Shown: positions 54,933 to 63,399, numbered from the stretch's first letter. The stretch: 64,000 bases of DNA from Nitrospira tepida (GCF_947241125.1 NZ_OX365700.1:1116001-1180000), one strand, 5' to 3'. A program made the numbers and translations. The notes: a model not told the origin generated them from the letters alone.

Positions 54933-56132
54933 ATGTCTGCTCGTCGTCTTCTGGGGACCCTGGTCGTTGGGATCTGGGTGGGGGTGGTCCTGTGCCTTGC
55001 GGCTCCCCTCTGGGCCGAGGTCAAATACTTTCCGGTCCCGGCCGTCGGCACCTCCAAGAATGACGGCAGCGACGGCGGCCTGATCGTTCCCATCCTCATC
55101 ACCGAGCCGAGTGGCGATCTCAAATACATCGTTGCGCCGCTCCTTATTCACAACTCCATTGTCGGGACCAGAGCCGCCCTGAACCTGTTCCGCTATGACT
55201 CCGGAGGACGCCAACTCCGCTTCATCGGCTCAAAGGCCGAGCAGATCGAACACCGGCTCCAACTGAACTATACAGATCCCGCCTTCGCCGATGGTCGCTA
55301 TGCGTTCACCGTCGGTGGCGCCTTCTTCAAGAATGCCACGGCCCGGTTTTTCGGCATCAGCCAGCAGACGGTCGAGGCGGACCAGACCAACTACACCGAT
55401 CGCGAGATCCGCGCGGAGTGGAAGTTCGGGATCTATTTCAACGAGGTGACCCAACTGGCGTTCGGGCAGCGATTCCGGGATGTGCGGCTGGAACGGGGGG
55501 CCACGGATCTGCCGTTCACCGGAGACGTCTTTCCCACCGTCGACGGAGTGCAGGGCGCCACGATCTTCGGCAACCGCCTGACGTTCCACTACGACACCCG
55601 CGACAATTTGGTGACGCCGACCGACGGCGCGCAAATCACGGCCTATGCGGAAATCAACCAGAACTACCACTTGCCGGGCGATCCCTTCTATCAACGCTAT
55701 GAGATCGAGATCAAGAAGCTCTTCCCCAGTCCCTCCAAGCACATCATCCTGGTCGTGCGAGCCGACCTGCAAATGACCTTCGGCGACCGGGTGCCCTTCT
55801 TTGAACAGAGTTCCTTGGGAGGACAGAACAATCTGCGCGGCTACGGCGTCGATCGATTCATCGACAAACATCTGGTGGCCCTCAGCGTGGAGCAGCGCAT
55901 CCACGTGTTGCGCACCAGGGTGGCGAATGTGGCGGCCGACTTCGAAATCGCCCCCTTCGTCGATACCGGCAAGGTGTTCAGCTCGTTCAGCCAGCGCATC
56001 AACCGGGATTACGAGGTCACGCCGGGGATCGGGTTTCGCGGCATTGTCCGTCCCAACGTCGTGGGCCGCGTCGATTACGGATACAGCCCTGAAGGGGGCG
56101 CAGTGTTTGCGGGGCTGGATTTTCCGTACTAA
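54933..56132 (+). CDS. POTRA-less BamA/TamA-type outer-membrane beta-barrel protein
   Basis: A 399-aa protein with a signal peptide (cleavage near PLWAEVK). The rest is a beta-barrel of alternating strands. The BamA-family L6 signature appears as LGGQNNLRGYGVDRFIDKH and the last strand ends GGAVFAGLDFPY with a terminal aromatic, both Omp85 traits. No POTRA repeats precede the barrel, since only about 35 residues separate the signal peptide from the first strands. Its place directly after mlaC suggests an outer-membrane partner for lipid transport, which is inference. It may be a 'surface antigen' type barrel of unrelated function. Confidence 0.75.
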   Translation: MSARRLLGTLVVGIWVGVVLCLAAPLWAEVKYFPVPAVGTSKNDGSDGGLIVPILITEPSGDLKYIVAPLLIHNSIVGTRAALNLFRYDSGGRQLRFIGSKAEQIEHRLQLNYTDPAFADGRYAFTVGGAFFKNATARFFGISQQTVEADQTNYTDREIRAEWKFGIYFNEVTQLAFGQRFRDVRLERGATDLPFTGDVFPTVDGVQGATIFGNRLTFHYDTRDNLVTPTDGAQITAYAEINQNYHLPGDPFYQRYEIEIKKLFPSPSKHIILVVRADLQMTFGDRVPFFEQSSLGGQNNLRGYGVDRFIDKHLVALSVEQRIHVLRTRVANVAADFEIAPFVDTGKVFSSFSQRINRDYEVTPGIGFRGIVRPNVVGRVDYGYSPEGGAVFAGLDFPY

Positions 56133-56185
56133 CCGAACACTCCAGGGCTCACATGGGAAACGAGCCATCCAATGAAAGGACACAC

Positions 56186-57373
56186 ATGCGCTGCCGAACG
56201 GCGCCGATGCCGGGGGAAACGGAACGGATCATTCGTCAGAAAGCTTCGGCCGGTGAAGGATGGAGGCAGCATACTGGACAGGCTCGCGCAGTACTCTGGG
56301 CGATCGTGCTGACGCTCTGTCCGGTGGGAGTCGCGGAGGCGGTGGACGATGCCTTCATCGCCGGCTATGCGACGGGAATACTGGAACAGGAATTTCGGTT
56401 GCAAGGGGCGTCGGTCACCGTGACCGACGGGGTCCTGCTCCTTCGTGCGCGGGATCTTGGAGGGTTACGGGCCGACCAAGTTCGGGCGGCGCTCGCGCGG
56501 ATTCCAGGAGTGGTCAGGATCGAAATTGAGATGGAGCCGGAGGGCTCGGCCACAGTCCCGGCTGGAACGGTTCCCGCTGTCGGGGCGAGCGTCGGCGAAC
56601 CGTTCTCCCGTTGGTTCCCGCGCGGGCTGCTCTTTGATCCGCTCCACGCGGACCCTCGATGGCCGCACTTCTCCGTCACCTACCGCCGGTTCTTGGACAA
56701 CAGCCAGTTCAAGAACGGCGCGGCGGCGAACGTCGGAGGGGCGGTCTCGGTCTATCGCGGCGCACCCTCTGCCCGGGGCCAGTGGGAAGTCGGATTTCAA
56801 GCCGGGCTCTTCAGCCTGTTCGATCTGAGTTCTTCATCCGGGTCCAACGACCTGCTCAACAACGACTATACGCTTGCGCTCTTTTATGCGTATCGGGGCG
56901 GCAAGTGGTCGACATTGCTGCGGTTGAACCATCAAAGCTCGCACATTGGGGATGAATTTCTTGAAAATTCCGGCACGAAGCGGGTGGAGGTCAATTATGA
57001 CCGTCTCGATCTCAAATTGTCCTATGATGCCTGGGACTGGCTGCGGGTCTACGGAGGCGGAGGCGTCCTGTTGCGGCAGTCGCCGGATGGGTTGGGCAAC
57101 GGCACCGTCCAGTTCGGGGCCGAACTCACCAGTCCGACGACCTACTGGCAGGGTCGCTTGAGGCCGGTCGCCTATGCAGATGTGCAATTGTTTGGACGGA
57201 CCGAATGGAGCGTGGGCCATTCAGTGATGGCCGGCGTGCAGTTTGAAAATCTTCGTCTCGACGGGCGGGCGATTCAACTGTTGATCGAACATTACGGCGG
57301 GCCGTTCCCGGACGGGCAATTTTTTACGCAGAAGACGCAATGGCTGGGCGTCGGACTGCATTTCTATTTCTAG
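56186..57373 (+). CDS. BON-like plus DUF1207 outer-membrane protein
   Basis: A 395-aa predicted exported protein. A hydrophobic signal segment (AVLWAIVLTLCPVGVAEA) lies 32 residues in, after a long basic leader. Residues about 53-115 resemble a BON domain, with VDDAFIAGYATGILEQEF, VTVTDGVLLLRARDLGG and IPGVVRIEIEM. The remainder matches the DUF1207 pattern: GLLFDPLHADPRWPHFSVTYRRF, then beta strands and a terminal Phe (VGLHFYF), so an outer-membrane barrel is likely. ATG 56186 follows AAAGGA; 56153 is an in-frame alternative. The role is unknown. Confidence 0.7.
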   Translation: MRCRTAPMPGETERIIRQKASAGEGWRQHTGQARAVLWAIVLTLCPVGVAEAVDDAFIAGYATGILEQEFRLQGASVTVTDGVLLLRARDLGGLRADQVRAALARIPGVVRIEIEMEPEGSATVPAGTVPAVGASVGEPFSRWFPRGLLFDPLHADPRWPHFSVTYRRFLDNSQFKNGAAANVGGAVSVYRGAPSARGQWEVGFQAGLFSLFDLSSSSGSNDLLNNDYTLALFYAYRGGKWSTLLRLNHQSSHIGDEFLENSGTKRVEVNYDRLDLKLSYDAWDWLRVYGGGGVLLRQSPDGLGNGTVQFGAELTSPTTYWQGRLRPVAYADVQLFGRTEWSVGHSVMAGVQFENLRLDGRAIQLLIEHYGGPFPDGQFFTQKTQWLGVGLHFYF

Positions 57374-57546
57374 CGGGCTGCGGAGCCGACAATGCTTGAC
57401 TCTGGGCGTCGAATGTGCAACCATCCTCGTTGATTCAGAGGCTTGCCATCACTCTTCTGCCGGCACTTTCCATTCCGACCTGCTCGATCGCGAAATTGTA
57501 GACGCGAGACGACCTTTGCGGTGAGACCTAACAAGGAGCGTAAGCA

Positions 57547-59520
57547 ATGTCCCTGCTCAAATCGATACACAGTCCCGCAGATCTGAAGAAGCTGTCTCCG
57601 AAGGAATTTCCGTTGCTGTGCCAGGAGATACGCGAACAGATCATCTCGGTGGTCTCCAGCGTGGGCGGCCATCTGGCTTCCAATCTGGGGGTCGTTGAGC
57701 TGAGCGTGGCGCTGCACTACCTGCTGAATACACCACAGGACAAGATCGTGTGGGATACCAGCAATCAGGCCTATACCCATAAGCTTCTGACCGGTCGCCG
57801 CGAGCAGTTCCACACCTTGCGGCAATACGGAGGCTTGAGCGGTTTCTGCAAACGGGAGGAAAGCGAATACGACACGTTCAACGCCGGCCATGCGGGAACC
57901 GGCGTTTCCGCCGCCTACGGCATGGTCGAGGCAAGGGACCAGCAGGGGTTGAGGCACAAGGTCGTCTGTGTCGTCGGCGACGGCGCCATGACGGCGGGCA
58001 TGACCTTGGAAGGGCTGCACCATGCGGGCGGGACCAACCGCGATTTCATCGTGGTGTTGAACGACAATCAGATGTCGATTTCCAAGAACGTCGGGGCGAT
58101 TTCGTCCTATCTCAACCGCACCTTCACCGGCGAGTTTTTCACCAAGGTGCGGGAGGAAACCTCCCAATTGCTGGGCGCCATTCCTCATATCGGACCGGAC
58201 ATGCAGAAGATGGCGCGCCGTGCCGAGGAATTGGCGAAGGGCATGATTTTGCCGGGCCTGTTGTTCGAGGAACTGGGGTTCCACTACGTGGGCCCGATCG
58301 ACGGCCATAACTTCGAGCACCTGTTGCCGACGCTGGAGAACGTGCTGAAGATGAGGGGACCGGTGTTGCTCCATGTCATCACCAAGAAAGGGCTCGGGTA
58401 TCAGCCGGCCGTGGACAACCCTGTCTGGTTCCATGCCTGTCCTCCCTTCGTCCGGGAAACCGGGGAGATGGCCAAGAAGGCGCCGCGCCCGAGCTACACG
58501 GCGCACGCGGTCAACACGCTGATCAAGTTGGCCAAGGAAGATCGCCGGATCGTTGCGATCACCGCCGCCATGTGCGAAGGCACCGGCCTGACCGCCTTCG
58601 AGAAGGAGTTCCCCGATCGGTTGTACGATGTCGGCATCGCCGAGCAGCATGCCGTCACCTTTGCGGCCGGACTTGCGGCGGAGGGCATGAGACCGGTCGT
58701 CACGATCTATTCGACCTTCCTGCAGCGGTCCTACGACCAGGTCGTCCACGACGTGGCGACGCAGAACCTGCCGGTGGCGTTTTGCATCGATCGCGGCGGC
58801 TTGGTGGCGGAAGACGGCACCACGCACCACGGTGCGTTTGATTTCGCCTATCTCCGGCATGTGCCCAACATGGTCGTGATGGCGCCGAAAGATGAAAACG
58901 AGTTGCAGCACATGATCAAGACGGCCCTGTCGTACGACGGGCCGGCCTCGGTTCGTTATCCGCGGGGGACCTGTCTCGGCGTCCCGATGGATCAGCAGCC
59001 GGCTGTCCTCGAAATCGGCAAGGGCGAGCTGTTGCGCGAGGGAACGGATGTCGCGATCGCGGCGATTGGGGTGACGGTCGGCCAGGCGGTCAAGGCCGCG
59101 GAACGGCTGGCGGAAGACGGCCTGTCCGTCGCGGTGATCAACGGGCGGTTTGTGAAGCCGCTGGACGACGAGTTGATCGCGAGGGTCGCGGGCCAGACCC
59201 GCTGTCTGGTCACGGTGGAAGAGGGATCGCGCATGGGAGGGTTTGGCTCCGCGGTGCTTGAGTCCCTGGCCGAGCAGGGGATCACCGTTCCCACAAAATT
59301 GATCGGGCTTCCGGATTGGTATATCGAGCAGGGGCCGCAAGACCTGCTTCGGGAAAAGTATGGCCTGACAGCGGAAGGCATCTACCAAACCGTGAAGGGA
59401 TTCTGGGAGCAGCTTTCCACCAAGGGAGGCGAGGTCCGTGCGCGCAACGTCAGGAGAGAGACCTTTTCCCTGAGGGGAGAAAGCCTGTATCACCCGGAAG
59501 GCGACGAGCAGGGGAGTTGA
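57547..59520 (+). CDS. dxs: 1-deoxy-D-xylulose-5-phosphate synthase
   Basis: A 657-aa TPP enzyme that joins pyruvate and glyceraldehyde-3-phosphate, the entry step of the MEP isoprenoid pathway. TPP binding: GDGAMTAGMTLEGL at 144-157 with NDNQMSISKN; C-terminal blocks AMCEGTGL, VGIAEQHAVTFAAGLA and STFLQRSYDQVVHDVA are typical. His42 (GGHLASNLG) equals E. coli His49, but the next conserved His, E. coli His80 in GHQAY, is replaced by Asn73 in WDTSNQAYTHK. ATG 57547 follows AAGGAG. A C-terminal extension of about 25 residues follows the normal end. ispG starts 14 bp later. Confidence 0.95.
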   Translation: MSLLKSIHSPADLKKLSPKEFPLLCQEIREQIISVVSSVGGHLASNLGVVELSVALHYLLNTPQDKIVWDTSNQAYTHKLLTGRREQFHTLRQYGGLSGFCKREESEYDTFNAGHAGTGVSAAYGMVEARDQQGLRHKVVCVVGDGAMTAGMTLEGLHHAGGTNRDFIVVLNDNQMSISKNVGAISSYLNRTFTGEFFTKVREETSQLLGAIPHIGPDMQKMARRAEELAKGMILPGLLFEELGFHYVGPIDGHNFEHLLPTLENVLKMRGPVLLHVITKKGLGYQPAVDNPVWFHACPPFVRETGEMAKKAPRPSYTAHAVNTLIKLAKEDRRIVAITAAMCEGTGLTAFEKEFPDRLYDVGIAEQHAVTFAAGLAAEGMRPVVTIYSTFLQRSYDQVVHDVATQNLPVAFCIDRGGLVAEDGTTHHGAFDFAYLRHVPNMVVMAPKDENELQHMIKTALSYDGPASVRYPRGTCLGVPMDQQPAVLEIGKGELLREGTDVAIAAIGVTVGQAVKAAERLAEDGLSVAVINGRFVKPLDDELIARVAGQTRCLVTVEEGSRMGGFGSAVLESLAEQGITVPTKLIGLPDWYIEQGPQDLLREKYGLTAEGIYQTVKGFWEQLSTKGGEVRARNVRRETFSLRGESLYHPEGDEQGS

Positions 59521-59534
59521 GGGAGCCGGTCGGA

Positions 59535-60737
59535 ATGTTTATCCGTCGTCGAAAGACCAGACAGGTTACCGTCGGGAACGTCAGGATCGGCGGGGATGCC
59601 GCGATCTCCGTCCAATCCATGACGATTCCACACCCGAGCGATGTCACGGCGACGGTGGAGCAGATTCACCAACTGGAACAGGCCGGCTGCGAGCTGGTCC
59701 GCGTGGCGGTTCCGGACATGGAAGCGGCGGCCGCCCTTCCTAAGATCAAATCCCAGATCCACATCCCGATCATCGCGGACATTCACTTTGATTACCGGCT
59801 GGCGCTCAAGGCGGCGGAAACGGTGGATTGCGTCCGCATCAATCCTGGAAACATCGGCGCCTGGTGGAAGGTCACCGAGGTCGTGAAGGCCGTCAGCGAC
59901 CGGGGCATTCCGCTCCGGATCGGCGTCAACGCCGGTTCGCTGGAACGCCACCTGCTCGACAAGTACAGATATCCCACCGCCGAAGCATTGGCCGAGTCCG
60001 GGTTGAACGCCGTACATGCGTTGGAAGATATCGGCTTCACGAATATGAAGGTGTCGTTGAAGGCGTCCGATGTCCATATGGCGGTGGATGCCTATTGGAT
60101 CTTCGCCCACCAGTCGGATTATCCGCTGCACATTGGCATCACCGAAGCCGGGACCGTCTTGACCGGTGCGGTCAAATCTTCGATCGGACTGGGGTGGCTG
60201 CTGATGAACGGCATCGGGGATACGCTGCGGGTTTCACTCGCCGCCGATCCGGTTGAAGAGGTCCGTGTCGGGTTCGAGATCCTGAAATCGCTGGAGTTGC
60301 GCCACCGCGGCATCAACGTCATCGCCTGTCCCACCTGCGGCAGGGTGGAGATCGATGTGGTGCGCATGGCCAATGAACTCGAAAAGCGATTGGGTCACAT
60401 CAAGACGCCGCTGAACGTGTCGGTGCTTGGTTGCGTCGTCAATGGGATCGGCGAAGGCAAAGAGGCGGATATCGGCATCGCCGGAGGCGAGGGCGTCGGA
60501 ATTCTATTCAAGAAGGGCAAGTTGGATCGGAAGGTGCCGATGGCCGACCTGATGGACACGTTGATCGCCGAAGTCGAAGTGATGGCCAAAGAAAAAGAAG
60601 CGCAAGGCCATGAGGAAACCTCTCAAGCTCGAGGTTCCGGACATGACCGGAATCCCTCAGCCTGGAATCAGTCTTTCGCCTCCTCGGAATCGACCAGCAC
60701 AGGTCGCCGCGAAATCCCAGTTCTTCCGTCGCGCTGA
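59535..60737 (+). CDS. ispG: (E)-4-hydroxy-3-methylbut-2-enyl-diphosphate synthase
   Basis: A 400-aa [4Fe-4S] enzyme that converts MEcPP to HMBPP, the step before IspH. The TIM-barrel half has VQSMTIPHPSDVTATVEQIHQLEQAGCELVRVAVPD and VRINPGN; the Fe-S half carries Cys265 and Cys268 (ACPTCGR) and Cys300 (VLGCVVNGIGEG). The last 45 or so residues (GHEETSQARGSGHDRN and on) have Ser/Arg-rich, low-complexity composition and look unlike the rest of the family. The ATG is 14 bp after the dxs stop. tRNA-Cys follows 76 bp later. Confidence 0.94.
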   Translation: MFIRRRKTRQVTVGNVRIGGDAAISVQSMTIPHPSDVTATVEQIHQLEQAGCELVRVAVPDMEAAAALPKIKSQIHIPIIADIHFDYRLALKAAETVDCVRINPGNIGAWWKVTEVVKAVSDRGIPLRIGVNAGSLERHLLDKYRYPTAEALAESGLNAVHALEDIGFTNMKVSLKASDVHMAVDAYWIFAHQSDYPLHIGITEAGTVLTGAVKSSIGLGWLLMNGIGDTLRVSLAADPVEEVRVGFEILKSLELRHRGINVIACPTCGRVEIDVVRMANELEKRLGHIKTPLNVSVLGCVVNGIGEGKEADIGIAGGEGVGILFKKGKLDRKVPMADLMDTLIAEVEVMAKEKEAQGHEETSQARGSGHDRNPSAWNQSFASSESTSTGRREIPVLPSR

Positions 60738-60763
60738 TCCACGCCGCCTACCGCACCCAGCGG

Positions 60764-60793
60764 TTGAGTTCGCCTTCCCATGCCCGCTATAAT
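60764..60793 (+). promoter_or_regulatory. Promoter for tRNA-Cys
   Basis: TTGAGT (60764-60769), 18-bp spacer, perfect TATAAT (60788-60793), 20 bp before the mature tRNA 5' end. Confidence 0.75.
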
Positions 60794-60813
60794 GCCTCGT
60801 TTGCTCTTCGTGG

Positions 60814-60889
60814 GGCGCCGTACCCAAGTGGCTAAGGGAGCAGTCTGCAAAACTGCGATGCAGCGGTTCGAACCCGCTCGGCGCCTCCA
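60814..60889 (+). tRNA. tRNA-Cys (anticodon GCA)
   Basis: A 76-nt cloverleaf with encoded CCA. The acceptor stem is GGCGCCG (60814-60820) with CGGCGCC (60879-60885), discriminator T. The anticodon stem GCAGT/ACTGC holds the loop CTGCAAA, anticodon GCA. The T arm carries GGTTCGAACCC. Confidence 0.97.
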
Positions 60890-61245
60890 AACCGCACTTC
60901 GTGTGGCTGACCAGCTTGTCAGGCGCGCCGTACTTCGTTGATGTCCGCCGGGAAATGCCTCAGTAGCAGGCGAAGCCTTCTTCATTGATGCCGCGAGGGA
61001 CGCCGCGTTAATCCGCGCATGTCCTTCGCCCGGCGTTCTTTATTCTTGTCCGATCCTTGCCGGGCTCCAATCTCAAGCTGTGAGCCCCGGGCGAGTCTGG
61101 AACACACCGCGATCACCTTCCTGTGACCTCAGGTGAAAGAATCGCTCGGAGCGAGGGAGGATCGATGAACGATGTGCGAGAGAGAACCGGGCTGCAAGCA
61201 GGGACCATCGGCCTGCATGCCGGGCCAAGGCTGTCGGGTTGTCCT
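60890..61245. other. Intergenic region after tRNA-Cys
   Basis: A 356-bp stretch without a confident gene. A 31-codon frame at 61165-61260 with GAGGGAGGATCG before its ATG is discussed among the rejected items. No copy of the tRNA 3' end is seen here that would mark an integrated element. Confidence 0.5.
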
Positions 61246-61395
61246 CTACCGATTCTCTAGGCGGTCACTCCACTTGGCCGGGCGCATGACCGTGGACAGC
61301 GCCGCCAAGCCGCAGATGAACGCCAACATGGCAAAGCATAGGAAGAGAATCAGGGCGCCCTTCAGATCATGTGGGGAAAAAGTGCCGGTCGCCAT
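61246..61395 (-). CDS. Small single-pass membrane protein
   Basis: A 49-aa protein: a short polar head (MATGTFSPHDLK), one membrane helix (GALILFLCFAMLAFICGLAALSTVM, about residues 13-37) and a basic tail (RPAKWSDRLENR). ATG 61395 is preceded by GGAGG at the right distance, the best evidence that it is real. The orientation of charges suggests N-out, C-in topology. Small subunits of respiratory complexes often look like this, but nothing here assigns it to one. Confidence 0.6.
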   Translation of the reverse strand: MATGTFSPHDLKGALILFLCFAMLAFICGLAALSTVMRPAKWSDRLENR

Positions 61396-61574
61396 TTCAA
61401 CCTCCACTGTTAGTTTACCACGATTGGGTTCCTTTCCATCCACATTCGCAAGTCCAGGGGGCTTGCGGGTCGACCTTTCGAAGGACCAGACAACAGGAGG
61501 GACAATGTCTCATCCATACCCGTGGTCTCGTATCGACTGCCTGCTGCCCAGGTGCTGAATGTCTTGAGGCGATC

Positions 61575-61760
61575 ATGGTGGACCTCACGATGATGAACCA
61601 CAGGAATTGGAAGCGCCGGATAGACACCATACTGTTCGATGCCATGGAGAGCTATGGTGCTTTCGAGGAAAGGCCGCGGCTTTGGATGGAGAAATTCCCG
61701 CGCAGGATTTTTATTTCATGGGTCCGAAATGACCTGACGAAAAGAGACGAAATTCTCTAG
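61575..61760 (+). CDS. Small hypothetical protein
   Basis: A 61-aa basic protein (NWKRRIDTILFDAMESYGAFEERPRLWMEKFPRRIF) with no recognised domain, signal or membrane segment. TGAGGCG precedes the ATG at 61575; an internal ATG at 61593 is possible. The aromatic and charged composition is protein-like, which supports but does not prove coding. Confidence 0.45.
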   Translation: MVDLTMMNHRNWKRRIDTILFDAMESYGAFEERPRLWMEKFPRRIFISWVRNDLTKRDEIL

Positions 61761-61803
61761 GTTTTCTGTGTTCACTCTTGTACGAGAAGGTTTCCCCAAA
61801 CTC

Positions 61804-61812
61804 TGTGGATAA
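61804..61812 (-). promoter_or_regulatory. DnaA-box consensus site
   Basis: TGTGGATAA, the complement of TTATCCACA, the perfect consensus DnaA box. Confidence 0.6.
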
Positions 61813-61813
61813 A

Positions 61814-61825
61814 CTTGTGCACAAG
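61814..61825. promoter_or_regulatory. 12-bp perfect palindrome
   Basis: CTTGTGCACAAG, one base after the DnaA box. A dimeric regulator could bind it; no regulator gene is adjacent. Confidence 0.45.
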
Positions 61826-62044
61826 TCACAAAACAATGGCGTTCTCGCAGCAGACCACGCGGCAATGAGCGACTTGCCTATTTTTTAGGCATTGCGATCG
61901 GCCCCTATCCAACCGCAATATCTTGTGGGTTGACTTTGTTTTCAGACCCTCCTCCCACAATCTCCTGTTAAGATGCCGTAACAACCAATACTGGCCAAAA
62001 CCCGCTTCCAGTGCGACTTTCCGGATTGTCGCAGCCACATCGAG

Positions 62045-62053
62045 TTATACACA
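62045..62053 (+). promoter_or_regulatory. DnaA-box consensus site
   Basis: TTATACACA, matching TTATNCACA, 232 bp from and in inverted orientation to the first box. Confidence 0.55.
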
Positions 62054-62212
62054 GTTTTCGATTTGTCCTGTGAACGGGCGCCGTTCTGAAATGGGCTGAG
62101 AGGGGTCATAACCGGACATGATCGGCCTTGTTTTTGGGGCGGGACCAGGCAGATTTTCTCATTCTCTTAACATGAGGCACGGCCAAGTCTGAGACCTTCA
62201 ACCCCGCATAAA

Positions 62213-62242
62213 TTGACGCCCTTAAAAGGCCGATGGTAAGAT
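62213..62242 (+). promoter_or_regulatory. Promoter for hpnH
   Basis: TTGACG (62213-62218), 18-bp spacer, TAAGAT (62237-62242), 75 bp before the hpnH ATG. Confidence 0.45.
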
Positions 62243-62316
62243 GCCACGGCTCAATCCACAGAATTGGCCAATTTTCAGGCCGATTTCCATCAAGACCAGT
62301 GAGGAAGGAGAAAGGG

Positions 62317-63399
62317 ATGGCCGTACCGCTTTCCCAAGCCTATACCGTCGCGAAATATGTGCTCACCCAGAAGGCCAAGGGCGTTGCCCGCTACCCCCTG
62401 GTGCTGATGCTGGAGCCGTTGTTTCGATGCAACTTAGCCTGTGCCGGGTGCGGCAAGATCCAATACCCCGACCATGTCCTGGATATGCGCCTGACCCCCC
62501 AGCAATGCTGGGCGGCGGCGGAGGAGTGTGGCGCGCCCATGGTCAGCATCCCGGGAGGGGAACCGCTGATCCATCCTGAGATGCCCGAGATCGTCCGGGG
62601 ATTGGTCAACCAGCAGCGCTATGTCTATCTTTGCACCAACGCGTTGCTGTTAGAGCGAAAGCTGGACGACTACGCCCCAAGCAAGTACCTCACGTTCAGC
62701 ATCCACATGGACGGCCTCAAAGAGGAGCACGACCACGCGGTCTGCCGGGACGGCGTCTATGACGTGGCGGTCCGTGCCATCCGGGCGGCCTTGAAGCGGG
62801 GTTTCCGCGTGACCTCCAACACCACCCTGTTCGACGACGCCAAGCCGGAGCGGGTTCGGGCGTTCTTCGATGAAATGATGACCTTGGGCGTCGAGGGGAT
62901 GATGATTTCTCCCGGGTACAGCTATCAGAAGGCGCCGGATCAGCAACACTTCCTCAAGCGACAGCGGACGCAGGAGCTGTTCAGCGAGCTGTTGCGGGAC
63001 CGGAAGCGCTCCTGGCGGTTCAACCAGTCGCCCATGTTCCTTGAATTCTTGATGGGGCATGTCGAGTACCAATGCACCCCTTGGGGCAATCCCACCTACA
63101 ACGTGTTTGGATGGCAGCGGCCCTGTTATTTGCTTCAAGACGGATACGTGAAGACGTTTCGCGAACTGATGGAGGGCACCGATTGGGACCGATACGGAAC
63201 CGGCCGGCACGAGAAGTGCGCCGACTGCATGGTCCATTGCGGGTATGAGGCCTCAGCCGTGAACGACACCTTCGGGTCATGGGGCGGCCTGGCGCGGACC
63301 GTTCGCGCCATGGTGGGCCCGAACCGGCATGGCTCCGGTCCTTCTCTCCTTCAACCACGACCGCCTCGACATGACGGACACGAAGTATCACGAGCCTGA
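62317..63399 (+). CDS. hpnH: Hopanoid biosynthesis radical SAM protein HpnH
   Basis: A 360-aa radical SAM enzyme that joins a 5'-deoxyadenosyl group to hopene, forming adenosylhopane. The [4Fe-4S] motif is in RCNLACAGCGK (Cx3CxxC), then VSIPGGEPLIHPEM, YLTFSIHMDGL and the C-terminal CADCMVHCGYEASAV. These match the HpnH family closely. ATG 62317 sits after GGAAGGAGAAAGGG. The last 20 residues (HGSGPSLLQPRPPRHDGHEV) are low complexity and are encoded in an overlap with the next gene. Shc and HpnG are about 11 kb upstream. Confidence 0.95.
   Translation: MAVPLSQAYTVAKYVLTQKAKGVARYPLVLMLEPLFRCNLACAGCGKIQYPDHVLDMRLTPQQCWAAAEECGAPMVSIPGGEPLIHPEMPEIVRGLVNQQRYVYLCTNALLLERKLDDYAPSKYLTFSIHMDGLKEEHDHAVCRDGVYDVAVRAIRAALKRGFRVTSNTTLFDDAKPERVRAFFDEMMTLGVEGMMISPGYSYQKAPDQQHFLKRQRTQELFSELLRDRKRSWRFNQSPMFLEFLMGHVEYQCTPWGNPTYNVFGWQRPCYLLQDGYVKTFRELMEGTDWDRYGTGRHEKCADCMVHCGYEASAVNDTFGSWGGLARTVRAMVGPNRHGSGPSLLQPRPPRHDGHEVSRA

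Larger units (their letters stand above)
61761..62316. other. Gene-poor region with DnaA boxes
   Basis: A 556-bp stretch that is more AT-rich than its surroundings and has no supported gene. It holds two consensus DnaA boxes, a 12-bp palindrome, a small hairpin TGCCTA-N5-TAGGCA at about 61876-61892 and the hpnH promoter. Confidence 0.55.

Noticed and set aside
60610-60792. A 60-codon plus-strand frame overlapping the end of ispG and the tRNA promoter
   Set aside because: Its end covers the tRNA-Cys promoter and the product is Pro/Arg-rich with no recognisable motif.
61165-61260. A 31-codon plus-strand frame with a good ribosome binding site
   Set aside because: The peptide (MNDVRERTGLQAGTIGLHAG...) has no features and overlaps the end of the small membrane gene; evidence is only one GGAGG.
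61826-62038. A 70-codon minus-strand frame starting with GTG
   Set aside because: No ribosome binding site, spans the putative DnaA-box region, and composition is not protein-like.
60814-62316. tRNA-Cys as an attachment site for an integrated element
   Set aside because: No direct repeat of the tRNA 3' end, integrase gene or phage-like gene is present in the following 3 kb.
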